A program made the translations under genes and the position numbers. Of a stretch of DNA of 64,000 bases, positions 50,755-58,823 are shown one piece after another. Positions within the stretch are counted from its first letter, which is position 1, and each line of letters begins with the position of its first letter. This DNA is from CAWDZK01 sp963807005. GTDB taxonomy: Bacteria; Actinomycetota; Actinomycetes; JACCUZ01. The stretch lies in the NCBI GenBank assembly GCA_963807005.1, contig CAWDZK010000003.1, positions 248,001 through 312,000 on the forward strand. The letters run 5' to 3'. The notes under the pieces are model-generated. The model saw nothing but the letters and a program-made list of their open reading frames with translations, searched no databases and was not told where the DNA came from.

Positions 50755-51519
50755 ATGCCGCTGATGCCCGGGGCCGAGCCGTACTCGCACGAAGGAGGGC
50801 GCACCGGCGCCCTGCTCGTGCACGGGTTCACCGGTACGCCGCAGGGGATGCGGGACTGGGGCCGCTACCTCGCCGACGCCGGGCTCAGCGTGGAGGTGCC
50901 GCGGCTGCCCGGGCACGGTACGACCGTCGCGGAGGCGAACCTCACCCGCTGGGAGGACTGGTACGCCGAGGTCGAGCGCAACCTCGCGCTGCTGCGCGAG
51001 CGCTGCGACGAGGTCTTCGTCATGGGGCTGTCGATGGGGGGCACCCTGTCGATCCGGCTGGCCGAGGAGCACGGCGACGAGATCGCCGGCCTGGTCCTGG
51101 TCAACCCGAGCCTGCTCACCAGGCGCCCGGACCGGTTCCTGCTCCCGGTGCTGCGCCTGGTGAAGCCGACCTGGTCCGGCATCGCCAGCGACATCAAGAA
51201 GCCCGGCCAGGTCGAGCTCGCCTACGACCGGCTCCCGGTCAAGGCCTCCTACCAGCTCACCCGGCTGTGGGTCGCGACCCGGGCCGACCTGGGCCGGGTC
51301 ACCCAGCCGCTGCTCGTGCTGCGCTCGACCGAGGACCATGTCGTCGAGCCGGACAGCGCCCGGCTGCTGCTCGAGAAGGTCTCCTCGACCGACGTGCACG
51401 AGGTGCTGCTGGAGAACAGCTACCACGTCGCCACCCTCGACAACGACGCCCCGCTGGTCTTCGAGAGCAGCCTGGACTTCGTCCGCCGGCTGGCCGCCCG
51501 CGACCCCTCGGCGCCGTGA
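50755..51519 (+). CDS. Alpha/beta-fold carboxylesterase (Est30/lysophospholipase-like)
   Basis: A 254-residue monoacylglycerol-lipase/carboxylesterase-type hydrolase. It has GALLVHGFTGTPQGMRDWG (oxyanion hole), the nucleophile elbow VMGLSMGGTLSI (Ser about residue 92), Asp in LRSTEDHVVEPD and His in LLENSYHVATLDND. No signal peptide, so it is cytoplasmic. It is divergent from plsC, suggesting a role in lipid turnover, and is followed by a small membrane protein gene 4 nt later. Confidence 0.88.
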   Translation: MPLMPGAEPYSHEGGRTGALLVHGFTGTPQGMRDWGRYLADAGLSVEVPRLPGHGTTVAEANLTRWEDWYAEVERNLALLRERCDEVFVMGLSMGGTLSIRLAEEHGDEIAGLVLVNPSLLTRRPDRFLLPVLRLVKPTWSGIASDIKKPGQVELAYDRLPVKASYQLTRLWVATRADLGRVTQPLLVLRSTEDHVVEPDSARLLLEKVSSTDVHEVLLENSYHVATLDNDAPLVFESSLDFVRRLAARDPSAP

Positions 51520-51523
51520 CGCC

Positions 51524-52240
51524 GTGACCCCCGTGCCGCCCCGCCGCGACAACGGCCTGAGCGCGCCGTCGTACGTCCTGCTGGACGACGTCGAGACGCA
51601 CCTGGTCGACGAGCTGCTGTCCCGGCTGCGCGACGCCGGGGTGGCGGCGTACAGCGCGCCGACGCTGGGCCGGCGCGGACCCTACGGCGAGACGGTGCCG
51701 CACGTCGGTCCGAGCGACTCGGTCTACGTCGACACCGCCCACCGCGAGCGGGCCGGGACGATCAAGACCGGCTACCTCCGCGAGGTGAACGACGACCTCG
51801 CCTGGACCGACATCGTCGCCGGCTTCGACCGGCAGACGGAGGACGCTGTCCCCCGCTGGCCGGTGTCTGAGGACCTCGCCGCCGACGAGGACCGGCCGGC
51901 GGCCGCCGAGGAGCGCCCGGGCGTCACGATCGGGTTCGACGTCCTGCGCGACCGGGTCGAGAAGCCGCGGCTCCCGCGGCCGGAGGACCCGGACGACCAC
52001 TACCAGCCGCCACCGCCACCGCCGCTGCCGGAGATCGACCGGGTTGCCCGGTTCGCGTGGGCCGGCGCTCTGGGCGGCCCGCTGCTGCTCGTCCTGGCCG
52101 CGGTGCTCGGCCTGCGGCTCGAGGGGTGGGTCGGCCTGCTGGCCGTCGGGGGGTTCGTGGCAGGCTTCGTCACGCTCGTCGCCCGGATGAAGGACCGTCC
52201 ACCCTCGGACTCCGGCCCGGACGACGGCGCTGTCGTCTGA
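51524..52240 (+). CDS. Membrane protein with N-terminal DUF2007-like part
   Basis: A 238-residue protein. The first 100 residues (SYVLLDDVETHLVDELLSRLRDAGVAAYS, then DSVYVDTAHRERA) resemble a small putative signalling/translation-adaptor fold related to DUF2007, followed by TDIVAGFD. An acidic, Pro-rich linker precedes two C-terminal membrane helices (about residues 181-222). No established function. GTG start, 4 nt behind the esterase stop. It is 26 nt upstream of the ornithine-cyclodeaminase-like gene. Confidence 0.7.
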   Translation: MTPVPPRRDNGLSAPSYVLLDDVETHLVDELLSRLRDAGVAAYSAPTLGRRGPYGETVPHVGPSDSVYVDTAHRERAGTIKTGYLREVNDDLAWTDIVAGFDRQTEDAVPRWPVSEDLAADEDRPAAAEERPGVTIGFDVLRDRVEKPRLPRPEDPDDHYQPPPPPPLPEIDRVARFAWAGALGGPLLLVLAAVLGLRLEGWVGLLAVGGFVAGFVTLVARMKDRPPSDSGPDDGAVV

Positions 52241-52266
52241 GCACCGAGCACCCGGAGGTACGTCCC

Positions 52267-53514
52267 GTGAGCAGCGAGATCGTCGAGGTCCGCGGTCACC
52301 TCATCGACTCCGGGGTCCTGTCCCGGGTGCTCGACGACATCCTCGAGTACGGCGGCGACTACTCGATCGACAAGTTCGAGGTCGGCAAGACCCCGACCGA
52401 CGAGTCGTACGCACGGCTGACGGTGAAGTCCGACAACGACGACGACAGCGCCCGGCTGGTCATGCGGCTGCAGACCCACGGGGTCAACCCCACCGACCCC
52501 GGCGAGGCCGTGCTGCGGGAGGTGGAGAAGGACGGGGTCTTCCCCGACGACTTCTACTCCACGACCAACCTGGAGACGGTGGTGCGCCTCGGCGGGCACT
52601 GGGTGCCGGTCGAGAACCCGGAGATGGACTGCGGCATCGTCGTCACCGGTGAGCGGGCCCGCACCATCGCCGTCAGCGAGATCCGCGCCGGTGACCAGGT
52701 CGTGTGCGGCGCCTCCGGCGTGAAGGTGGTCCCGCTGCCCGCCATCGACCGCAGTGCCGGCGGCTTCGAGTTCATGAACTCCGAGGTGTCCTCGGAGAAA
52801 CCGCAGGCCCTGCTGGTCCGGCAGATCGCGCAGCAGATGCGCGACGTCAAGGCCGACGGCAAGAAGGTGCTGTGGGTGGGTGGACCGGCGGTGGTGCACA
52901 CCGGCGCCGCTCCTGCGATGGTCGCGCTGGTCGAGGCGGGGTACGTCGACGTGCTCTTCGCCGGCAACGCGCTCGCGACGCACGACATCGAGGCGTCGCT
53001 GTACGGCACGTCGCTCGGCGTCGACCTCAAGCAGGGTCGCGGGGTCGAGCACGGTCACGAGCACCACATCCGGGCGATCAACCAGATCCGGAAGGCGGGG
53101 TCCATCGCGGCGGCGGTCGAGCAGGGCGTGCTCACCGGCGGCGTCATGCACGCGCTCGTGACCCACAAGAAGGACTTCGTCCTCGTCGGCTCGGTCCGTG
53201 ACGACGGCCCGCTGCCGGACGTCTACACCGACGTCATCGAGGGCCAGCGCGCCATGCGCGGCGGCCTCAAGGACGTGGGCTACGCCATCATGGTGGCCAC
53301 CATGCTGCACTCGGTGGCGACCGGGAACATCCTGCCCGCGTCGATCCCGCTGGTCTGCGTCGACATCAACCCGGCGACGGTGACCAAGCTGGCCGACCGC
53401 GGCTCCGCGCAGGCCCGCGGCATCGTGACCGACATCGGGCTGTTCCTCGAGCAGCTCGCGCTGGAGCTCGCCCCGGCCTACCGCCAGGGCGAGCGCCCCG
53501 GCGAGGACGTCTGA
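52267..53514 (+). CDS. TIGR00300-family (LOR/SDH domain) protein, ornithine cyclodeaminase-like
   Basis: A 415-residue protein. The N-terminus VEVRGHLIDSGVLSRVLDDILEYGGDY with FEVGKTPTDESYARL is the LOR/SDH conserved region. The rest (VVGG-less Rossmann part with KKVLWVGGPAVVHTGAAPAM, LFAGNALATHDIEASLYGTSLG and GGVMHALVTHKKDFVLVGSVRDDGPLPDV) matches the archaeal-type ornithine cyclodeaminase and the C-terminal half of cyanobacterial AgrE/ArgZ. It probably uses NAD to turn ornithine into proline and ammonia. GTG start with a GGAGG site. Confidence 0.8.
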   Translation: MSSEIVEVRGHLIDSGVLSRVLDDILEYGGDYSIDKFEVGKTPTDESYARLTVKSDNDDDSARLVMRLQTHGVNPTDPGEAVLREVEKDGVFPDDFYSTTNLETVVRLGGHWVPVENPEMDCGIVVTGERARTIAVSEIRAGDQVVCGASGVKVVPLPAIDRSAGGFEFMNSEVSSEKPQALLVRQIAQQMRDVKADGKKVLWVGGPAVVHTGAAPAMVALVEAGYVDVLFAGNALATHDIEASLYGTSLGVDLKQGRGVEHGHEHHIRAINQIRKAGSIAAAVEQGVLTGGVMHALVTHKKDFVLVGSVRDDGPLPDVYTDVIEGQRAMRGGLKDVGYAIMVATMLHSVATGNILPASIPLVCVDINPATVTKLADRGSAQARGIVTDIGLFLEQLALELAPAYRQGERPGEDV

Positions 53515-53521
53515 CCCCGCG

Positions 53522-54205
53522 TCAGGCGCCCGGCACCCGGACGGTGACCAGCACCGGCCGGTGGTCGCTGCCGACCGTGGCCCGGTGGTCGCCGACCACG
53601 TCGTAGCCGACGACCTCGACCCCGCTGGTCCCGAACGCCCCGTCGATGCGCCGCTCCGGTGCCATCGCCGGGTACGTCGGTCCGCTGCCCGGCCCCAGGT
53701 CGCGCAGGCCGGCCTCCTCGAGGTAGGTCCACCCGGCGCCGCCGGGCCGCTCGTTGAGGTCACCGGCGGCGAGCGCGTGCTCGGCACCCGCGGCCCGCAG
53801 CACCTCCATCCCCTGGCGCAGGTGGTCCAGCCGCTCGGTCGCGTGCAGCGGCAGGTGGATGCTCGCCACCGCCATCCTGGCCCCGGACTTGCGCACGACG
53901 GCTGCGGCGACGCCGCGGTCCGGCCAGCCGGGCCGGTAGTGCGACAACGCGAGCTCGGCCGAGCGCTCCACGTCGACCCGCAGGTGGGCGAGCAGCGCGG
54001 TGCCGCCGGTGGTCCCGCCGCCGGCGACGTAGAGCAGGCCGCACTCGCGGGCCAGCCGCGCGGCGCGAGCCCGCCAGCGGAGGAACTTCGGCGCCTCCTG
54101 GACGCACATCACGTCCGGCCCGATCTCGCGCACCAACGACGTGAGGGCGGCGTTGTCGTCCCGCAGCCCGTGCAGGTTCCAGGACAGCACGCGCAGCTCG
54201 GTCAC
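53522..54205 (-). CDS. Endonuclease/exonuclease/phosphatase-family protein
   Basis: A 227-residue EEP-fold enzyme. It shows LSWNLHGLRDD (metal Asn), MCVQEAPKF (metal Glu), SIHLPLHATERLDHL, LAAGDLNERPGGAGWTYL (Asp/Asn pair) and VGSDHRPVLVTV (catalytic Asp-His). No signal peptide is seen. The substrate could be DNA, a phospholipid or another phosphodiester. It is 29 nt downstream of the damaged tadG gene on the same strand and convergent with the cyclodeaminase-like gene (7-nt gap). Confidence 0.88.
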   Translation of the reverse strand: MTELRVLSWNLHGLRDDNAALTSLVREIGPDVMCVQEAPKFLRWRARAARLARECGLLYVAGGGTTGGTALLAHLRVDVERSAELALSHYRPGWPDRGVAAAVVRKSGARMAVASIHLPLHATERLDHLRQGMEVLRAAGAEHALAAGDLNERPGGAGWTYLEEAGLRDLGPGSGPTYPAMAPERRIDGAFGTSGVEVVGYDVVGDHRATVGSDHRPVLVTVRVPGA

Positions 54206-54234
54206 GCGACGACCCTAGGGTGCGCGTGCGGCGG

Positions 54235-55496
54235 CTACTTCAGCAGCCGGACGTCGATCGGTCCCGGCACGGTGCCGGCACCCGACGAGGTGACCAGCAC
54301 GGCACTTCCTTGACCAAGGTTCAGGCTGCTGACGACCACTCGCGCGCCCGCGACGAGCGATGCCGAGTTCCGGAGGCGTAGTTGCGCGGTCCGGATGTAG
54401 AGCGACTCAGAAAGCGTGACGTTACCGTCTACATCCAGTCGACGCGTGTTGCCCGTATCGGCGACGATCGAGTACCCGCTCAGCGTCCCCCCGCTGACAT
54501 CTACGGTGCCGCCGGACTGGACCTGGAACCTGCCGCCGTTGCCACTGCAAGACGTGGGCGCCGTCGAGTCCCCGCAGGTCAGGTAGATCGTTGCCGACAG
54601 TCCGGAAAGCTGACCACCGGACCGCACCCGCAGCCGGTCCGTCACGGTGATGAGTCCGGACGCGGAGCACGGCCCCGTGACCTCGATGCGGTCGTAGACG
54701 CCCTGGGTCAGGCTGGGCTGGGCGCCTCCACCGATGCCGCAGGTGACGGTACCGGGGTTGGGTGAACCGAGCGGCGTGGGCACCGCGCTGAACGGGTCGC
54801 TCGGCGCGGCCGAGATCCGCGGGTCCGGGCTGTAGGGACCGGTCGGCGGGTTCGGTGGGCTGGCGAAGGTGAGCACTCCCCCGTCCCGCACCTCGACGAA
54901 GCCGTTGTTGGACCCGTTGGTGCGGACCCGACCGGTGGCTGCGGCAAAGGAGTCGCCCCCCTGCACGGTCACCGGCCCGCGCGTGTCCAGGTGGCCGAGG
55001 ACGCACAGCCCGCAGCCCGGCACCGGCTCCTGCCGGACCTGGGCCTGGGTCGTCGCCGAGACGTCGATGCCGGAGTACCCGAAGATGGCCCCGAGCCCCA
55101 CGACGGATCTCTCGCGTCGGAAGCGTCACCGCACCTGGTCGGCCCGGTCGCCGTAGTCGTGCACAGCGATGCAGGGGTCTCCGCCGGAGCCTGAGCCCAA
55201 CCGGCAGGCGGCGCCGCTAGCGGACACAGGCCCAGTCTGGTCTGGCCGATGTTCTCCCGCGACGGAGTGCCGGACCACGTCTGCGAGCATCGCGTCAGAC
55301 CGGGCCGCCTCCTTGCTGGGCGATCTCATTCGCGCCGGCAAGAGCGGCCGAGTCCGCGGTGTCCTGCGCCAGCGCGCGCAGGCTGCGGGCGTCGCCGAGG
55401 TCGACCACGATCGCGGCGAAGCCGAACATCACCAGCGCGAAGACCGCGACGAGGATGGCGATCGCGCCCTCGTCGCGTTGGTCGCGCTACCCGCAC
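54235..55496 (-). pseudogene. TadG-like Flp pilus-assembly protein, several frameshifts
   Basis: The N-terminal part reads RDEGAIAILVAVFALVMFGF followed by AAIVVDLGDARSLRALAQDT and ADSAALAGANEIAQ (55481-55320), the classic TadE/G-like membrane start. After a stop at about 55305 the chain continues in other frames: DAMLADVVRHSV, CIAVHDYGDRADQVR, VTLPTREIRR. It then settles in the long last frame (GLGAIFGYSGIDVSATTQAQ onward, 55101-54235), a Gly/Ser/Thr-rich beta-rich secreted part. At least four single-base indels are needed. The likely GTG start (55496-55494) overlaps the tadE stop. TadG-type pseudopilins anchor the Tad pilus. Confidence 0.75.
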
Positions 55497-56029
55497 CACG
55501 ACCAGCCGCCGGGAGGAGGAGCCGTGATGCTGTGCCCGCCAGCCCGGTACCGCTCGGCGCGCGACGCGTGTCCTGCTCGATCCTCATCCGGAGCGCGGTC
55601 TGGGTCGTTCCGCCGCCCGGCAGCGGCGAGTATCCGGTGACTCCTTTGTTGGTACACCACGACACAGACACCGCATGTCGCCCTGGCTCCAGCCACCCGG
55701 CGGTCGTCCTACTCACCATCGCGTACGTCTCGCCGGCGCTGGCGCCGGTCTCGGTGACAGCAAGGCAGGCCAGCTTGCGCATGGTTCGCCGGTGCCGACG
55801 ACGTTGACGAGACCGAGCAGTCGCCCGCGTCGAAGTTCTCCACGACGCCCTGACGGGCGGCCTCGCGGACACCGGACCGGGCGCCGAGCGTGTTGGAGAA
55901 GTACAGGCCGTAGTCGATGATCCCGAAGACCAGGATCAGCAGCACCGGCACGACGAGGGCGAACTCGAGCGCGGCCGCGCCGCTGTCGCGGCCGGGTGCC
56001 GGCTTCCTCGTCATCTCGTCCCGCCCCAT
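55487..56029 (-). pseudogene. TadE-like pseudopilin, frameshifted
   Basis: The start MTRKPAPGRDSGAAALEFAL, then VVPVLLILVFGIIDYGLYFSNTLGARSGVREAARQG, is a typical TadE membrane segment with the Glu-containing processing site (AALEFAL). After DCSVSSTSSAPA the frame breaks near 55810 and continues as RKLACLAVTETGASAGETYAM, then GVTGYSPLPGGG. It ends in a third frame as APPPGGWSWCG at 55487. At least two indels are needed. ATG at 56014 or 56029. Upstream, 107 nt separate it from the glucokinase stop, with no clear hairpin. Confidence 0.75.
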
Positions 56030-56136
56030 GGCTGACCTCGAACCGCACCGCCCCGCGGCAGGCTGGTCCGCCGACCGCCCCGAGCGGCCCGTCCACTCTG
56101 CTCCATCGTCGCGACGAAGGGGCCGGTTTAGCGAGA

Positions 56137-57096
56137 TTAGCGGTACCGCGCGAGGTCGGCGGCGCCCACCAGCCCCGCGTCGTTGCCGAGCTCGGCGAGC
56201 AGCACCCGGGCGGTCGGTCGCCGGCCGTGGCCGGTGAGCAGCTCCTCGAACGCGGCCCGGGTGGGCTGCAGGACCAGGTCGCCCGCCTCGGACACCCCGC
56301 CGCCGAGGACGAAGGACTCCGGGTCGAGCACCGCCGCCAGGTCGGCCAGGCCCTGGCCCAGCCAGTGCCCGAGGGCGTCGAACGCGGCCTTCGCGACCGG
56401 GTCCCCCCGCTGGGCGGCCTCGGTCACGTGCTGTCCGGAGATGCCCTCCGGTGTCCCGTCGCCGAGCCCGAGCAGGATCTCGGCCTCCGCGCGCGACTCG
56501 GCGGCCCGCTCGCGGGCGTCGCGCACGAGTGCTCCCCCGCTCGCGTACTGCTCCCAGCAGCCGCGCTGCCCGCACCCGCACTGGCGGCCGTTCTCGACCA
56601 TCTGGATGTGCCCGATCTCGGCGCCGACGCCGAAGCCGCCGCGGTACAGCTGCCGGTCGACCACGATGCCGCCGCCGACGCCGGTGCCCACCGTCACGCA
56701 GACCAGGAACCGGTCCTCGCGGCCGGCGCCGAACCGCGCCTCGCCCCACGCCGCTGCGTTGGCGTCGTTCTCGACCACGACGGGTAGCCCGACCCGCTGC
56801 TCGACCTCGGTCTGCAGCGGCCCGTCGCGCCAGCCCAGCAGGTTGGGCGCGAAGTACACCGTGGAGCGGGCCGCGTCGACGAAGCCGGCGATGCCGATGC
56901 CCACCGCCTCGATGTCCTGCTCGTTCTCATGACCCGCCCGCAACGTCTCGATGACCGACGTGATCGCCGTCGTCGTGGCCTCGGCGTCCCTGGCCGGCGT
57001 CTCCGCCCGGTGCTGGGACACGATCGTCCCGTCCTCGGCCACCACCCCGCCGGCGACCTTGGTGCCCCCGACGTCCACCCCGATGGTCAGGCTCAC
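56137..57096 (-). CDS. glkA: ROK-family glucokinase
   Basis: A 319-residue sugar kinase. It has the phosphate-binding IGVDVGGTKVAGGVV, ENDANAAAWGEARFGAG (catalytic Asp), VTVGTGVGGGIVVD, the zinc motif CGCGQRGCWEQYASGGAL (about residue 170), and VLGGGVSEAGDLV. The length and motifs match the GlkA type of actinobacteria, which also takes part in carbon catabolite repression in Streptomyces. The GTG overlaps the stop of the small CxxC protein gene by 4 nt (GTGA), so translation is coupled. Confidence 0.92.
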   Translation of the reverse strand: MSLTIGVDVGGTKVAGGVVAEDGTIVSQHRAETPARDAEATTTAITSVIETLRAGHENEQDIEAVGIGIAGFVDAARSTVYFAPNLLGWRDGPLQTEVEQRVGLPVVVENDANAAAWGEARFGAGREDRFLVCVTVGTGVGGGIVVDRQLYRGGFGVGAEIGHIQMVENGRQCGCGQRGCWEQYASGGALVRDARERAAESRAEAEILLGLGDGTPEGISGQHVTEAAQRGDPVAKAAFDALGHWLGQGLADLAAVLDPESFVLGGGVSEAGDLVLQPTRAAFEELLTGHGRRPTARVLLAELGNDAGLVGAADLARYR

Positions 57097-57407
57097 CGTC
57101 GATGGCCGTGCTCGAGGGCTCGCAGCGCCGCGCCGAGCGAGGAGACGGCTTCGGCGAGGTGCTGGTAGACCTCGGGGCTCACGTCGCCCAGGGCCCGGCG
57201 GACCCGGCAGTACGGGCAGCCCTGGCACTCGGGTGGCGGCGCCTCGGCCGTCGCCTCGGCCCAGACGTCCCGTCCTGACTCGGCGCTCGCGGAGCGCGCC
57301 GACTGGGCGGCGAGCCAGAGGTGCGCCACGTCGACCAGCTTCGCGGCCTCGTCGGCCATCGAGCCGTGCGGCGGGTGCCGGTCGGACGACCGTGCGCTCT
57401 CGGTCAC
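57093..57407 (-). CDS. Small CxxC protein upstream of glucokinase
   Basis: A 104-residue protein with DEAAKLVDVAHLWLAAQ, an Ala-rich linker, and a Cys cluster ECQGCPYCRVRRAL that could bind zinc. It ends in a helix LAEAVSSLGAALRALE. It resembles small proteins found next to glkA in actinobacteria; SCO2127 beside glkA (SCO2126) has been tied to catabolite repression. Its own function is not known, and the link to that protein is by position. Both ends overlap neighbours by 4 nt (GTGA). Confidence 0.72.
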   Translation of the reverse strand: MTESARSSDRHPPHGSMADEAAKLVDVAHLWLAAQSARSASAESGRDVWAEATAEAPPPECQGCPYCRVRRALGDVSPEVYQHLAEAVSSLGAALRALEHGHRR

Positions 57408-57850
57408 GGCGTACGGTCCTCCACCCGCTTCTTGAGCTCCTTCAGCGCCGTGTCGATGATGACCTTCTCCGCCTTGCGCTTGATCATCCCGAGCATCGGG
57501 ATCTTGACGTCGACGACCAGCTGGTAGGTCACCGTGGTCGAGCCGTCGCCGTTGTCGGCGAGCAGGTAGGCGCCGTCCATGGTCTTCACGATCTGCTCCG
57601 CCTCGACCAGGCTCCAGCGCACCTCCTGCTGGCCCTTCCAGGTGTACGCCAGCGTGTAGGAGTCCTTGATCGCCCCGGCGTCCAGCTTGAACCAGACCTC
57701 CTCGGGGCGGCCGCCCGAGCCGGTCGAGCGAACCTCGACCTGCTTCACGGCCCCGGTCCACTCTGGGTAGGCGTCGAAGTCGGAGATGACGGCCATCACG
57801 TCCGCCGGGGCAGCGTCGACACTGATGCTGGACTCGGTGCGCTCCGCCAT
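57404..57850 (-). CDS. SRPBCC-family (START-like) protein
   Basis: A 148-residue polyketide cyclase/dehydrase-like lipid-binding fold. It has ERTESSISVDAAPADVMAVI, SDFDAYPEWTGAVKQVEV, YTWKGQQEVRWSLVEAE, TVTYQLVVDVKIPMLGMIK and the C-terminal helix AEKVIIDTALKELKKRVED. It corresponds to Rv2185c in the M. tuberculosis region. It probably binds a hydrophobic ligand. ATG start. It is followed by the CxxC gene with a 4-nt overlap. Confidence 0.9.
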   Translation of the reverse strand: MAERTESSISVDAAPADVMAVISDFDAYPEWTGAVKQVEVRSTGSGGRPEEVWFKLDAGAIKDSYTLAYTWKGQQEVRWSLVEAEQIVKTMDGAYLLADNGDGSTTVTYQLVVDVKIPMLGMIKRKAEKVIIDTALKELKKRVEDRTP

Positions 57851-57883
57851 GCGGCAGAGGCTACTGGAGCGTTGCAGCCGGGC

Positions 57884-58354
57884 TCAGACCAGCGCGCCCA
57901 GCACCGCCATGACCAGGAAGCACAGCAGCATCGCGGCCGTCGCTCCACCGACCATCAGCAGCGCCTTCTTGCCGGTCGTGTCGACCAGGCCCGACACCGC
58001 CCCGAGCGGGTTGCCCCCTTCGGTGACGGTCAGCTCGGCGAGCATCTCGTCGGCCAGCCGGGCCACCTCGTCCGGCGTGGCCGCGGCCACGGGGTGACCG
58101 GCAGCAGACCGGGCGTGCTTGCCGCCGGCCGCCGGCGCGTCGGTCGACCTCGGGACTCCGGTGCCGGACTCGTCCCCCTCAGCAGCCGGGCCGGTCACGT
58201 CCGTCGCCGTGCCGTGCGGTACCTCGACCGGCGCGGGCGGCTCCGCGGGCGGCGGCCGCAGGTCGGCGTAGCAGAGCGAGCACCACTCGCTGCCGGCGCG
58301 CAGCGACGCCGAGCACCGCGGGCAGCGCACCGACTCCTCGGTCGAGATGCTCAC
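57884..58354 (-). CDS. Zinc-ribbon membrane protein
   Basis: A 156-residue protein. The N-terminal double-Cys zinc ribbon is VRCPRCSASLRAGSEWCSLCYADL. A long Pro/Ala/Gly-rich acidic linker (about residues 35-90) and a helix DEVARLADEMLAEL follow. One membrane helix lies near residues 130-154 (LLMVGGATAAMLLCFLVMAV). Function unknown. Its start overlaps the upstream SRPBCC gene by 4 nt (ATGA). Confidence 0.75.
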   Translation of the reverse strand: MSISTEESVRCPRCSASLRAGSEWCSLCYADLRPPPAEPPAPVEVPHGTATDVTGPAAEGDESGTGVPRSTDAPAAGGKHARSAAGHPVAAATPDEVARLADEMLAELTVTEGGNPLGAVSGLVDTTGKKALLMVGGATAAMLLCFLVMAVLGALV

Positions 58355-58713
58355 GTCACCCTTTCGGCCCCCTCAAGCCGATCCTTGAGCGCGAACGCCG
58401 CCGACTTCCAGGCCCGGACCCGGCGCTCCCGGACCCGCCGGAGCCGGCGGTCGCTCCATGGTTCGGGCGGGTCGACGCGCAGGTACCAGTGCAGGACGGT
58501 GCCCGCGCGGACCGGCTCGAGCCAGATCTCCATGCTGCCCGTGAGCGCACCGCGCACCGCCCACTGGATGCCCTTCACCCCGCGGTCCCGTGTCACGGTG
58601 AGCCGCAGGTCCGGCCACCACCCCGGCCAGGCGCTCACCTCGCCCACCTCGGCCGCGACCGTCTCCGGCGGGCAGGCCACGAAGGTGTCGTCGGCGATGT
58701 CCAGGGCGGCCAC
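58351..58713 (-). CDS. Second SRPBCC-family protein
   Basis: A 120-residue START-like protein. It has ALDIADDTFVACPPETVAAEV, WPGWWPDLRLTVTRDRG, MEIWLEPVRAGTVLHWYLRV and the basic helix VRERRVRAWKSAAFALKDRLEG. It is probably a lipid or polyketide binder, like the Rv2185c homologue 500 nt downstream, but shorter. It heads a five-gene run (SRPBCC, zinc ribbon, SRPBCC, CxxC, glucokinase) with 4-nt overlaps at most joints. It is divergent from fadD. Confidence 0.82.
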   Translation of the reverse strand: MAALDIADDTFVACPPETVAAEVGEVSAWPGWWPDLRLTVTRDRGVKGIQWAVRGALTGSMEIWLEPVRAGTVLHWYLRVDPPEPWSDRRLRRVRERRVRAWKSAAFALKDRLEGAERVT

Positions 58714-58766
58714 CGGGTCAGGATGCCGCGTCGGACCGAGTGGCTGACGCTCGGGCTACCGGCAAG

Positions 58767-58772
58767 TAGGGT
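58767..58772 (+). promoter_or_regulatory. -10 box of fadD
   Basis: TAGGGT lies 51 nt before the GTG of the acyl-CoA synthetase gene. A GAGGAGCG ribosome site then precedes the start, so this transcript has a leader. Confidence 0.45.
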
Positions 58773-58823
58773 CGAGGTGAGTTCCGGAAGAGCAATCGTG
58801 CCGACACGAGGAGCGCATCGACC

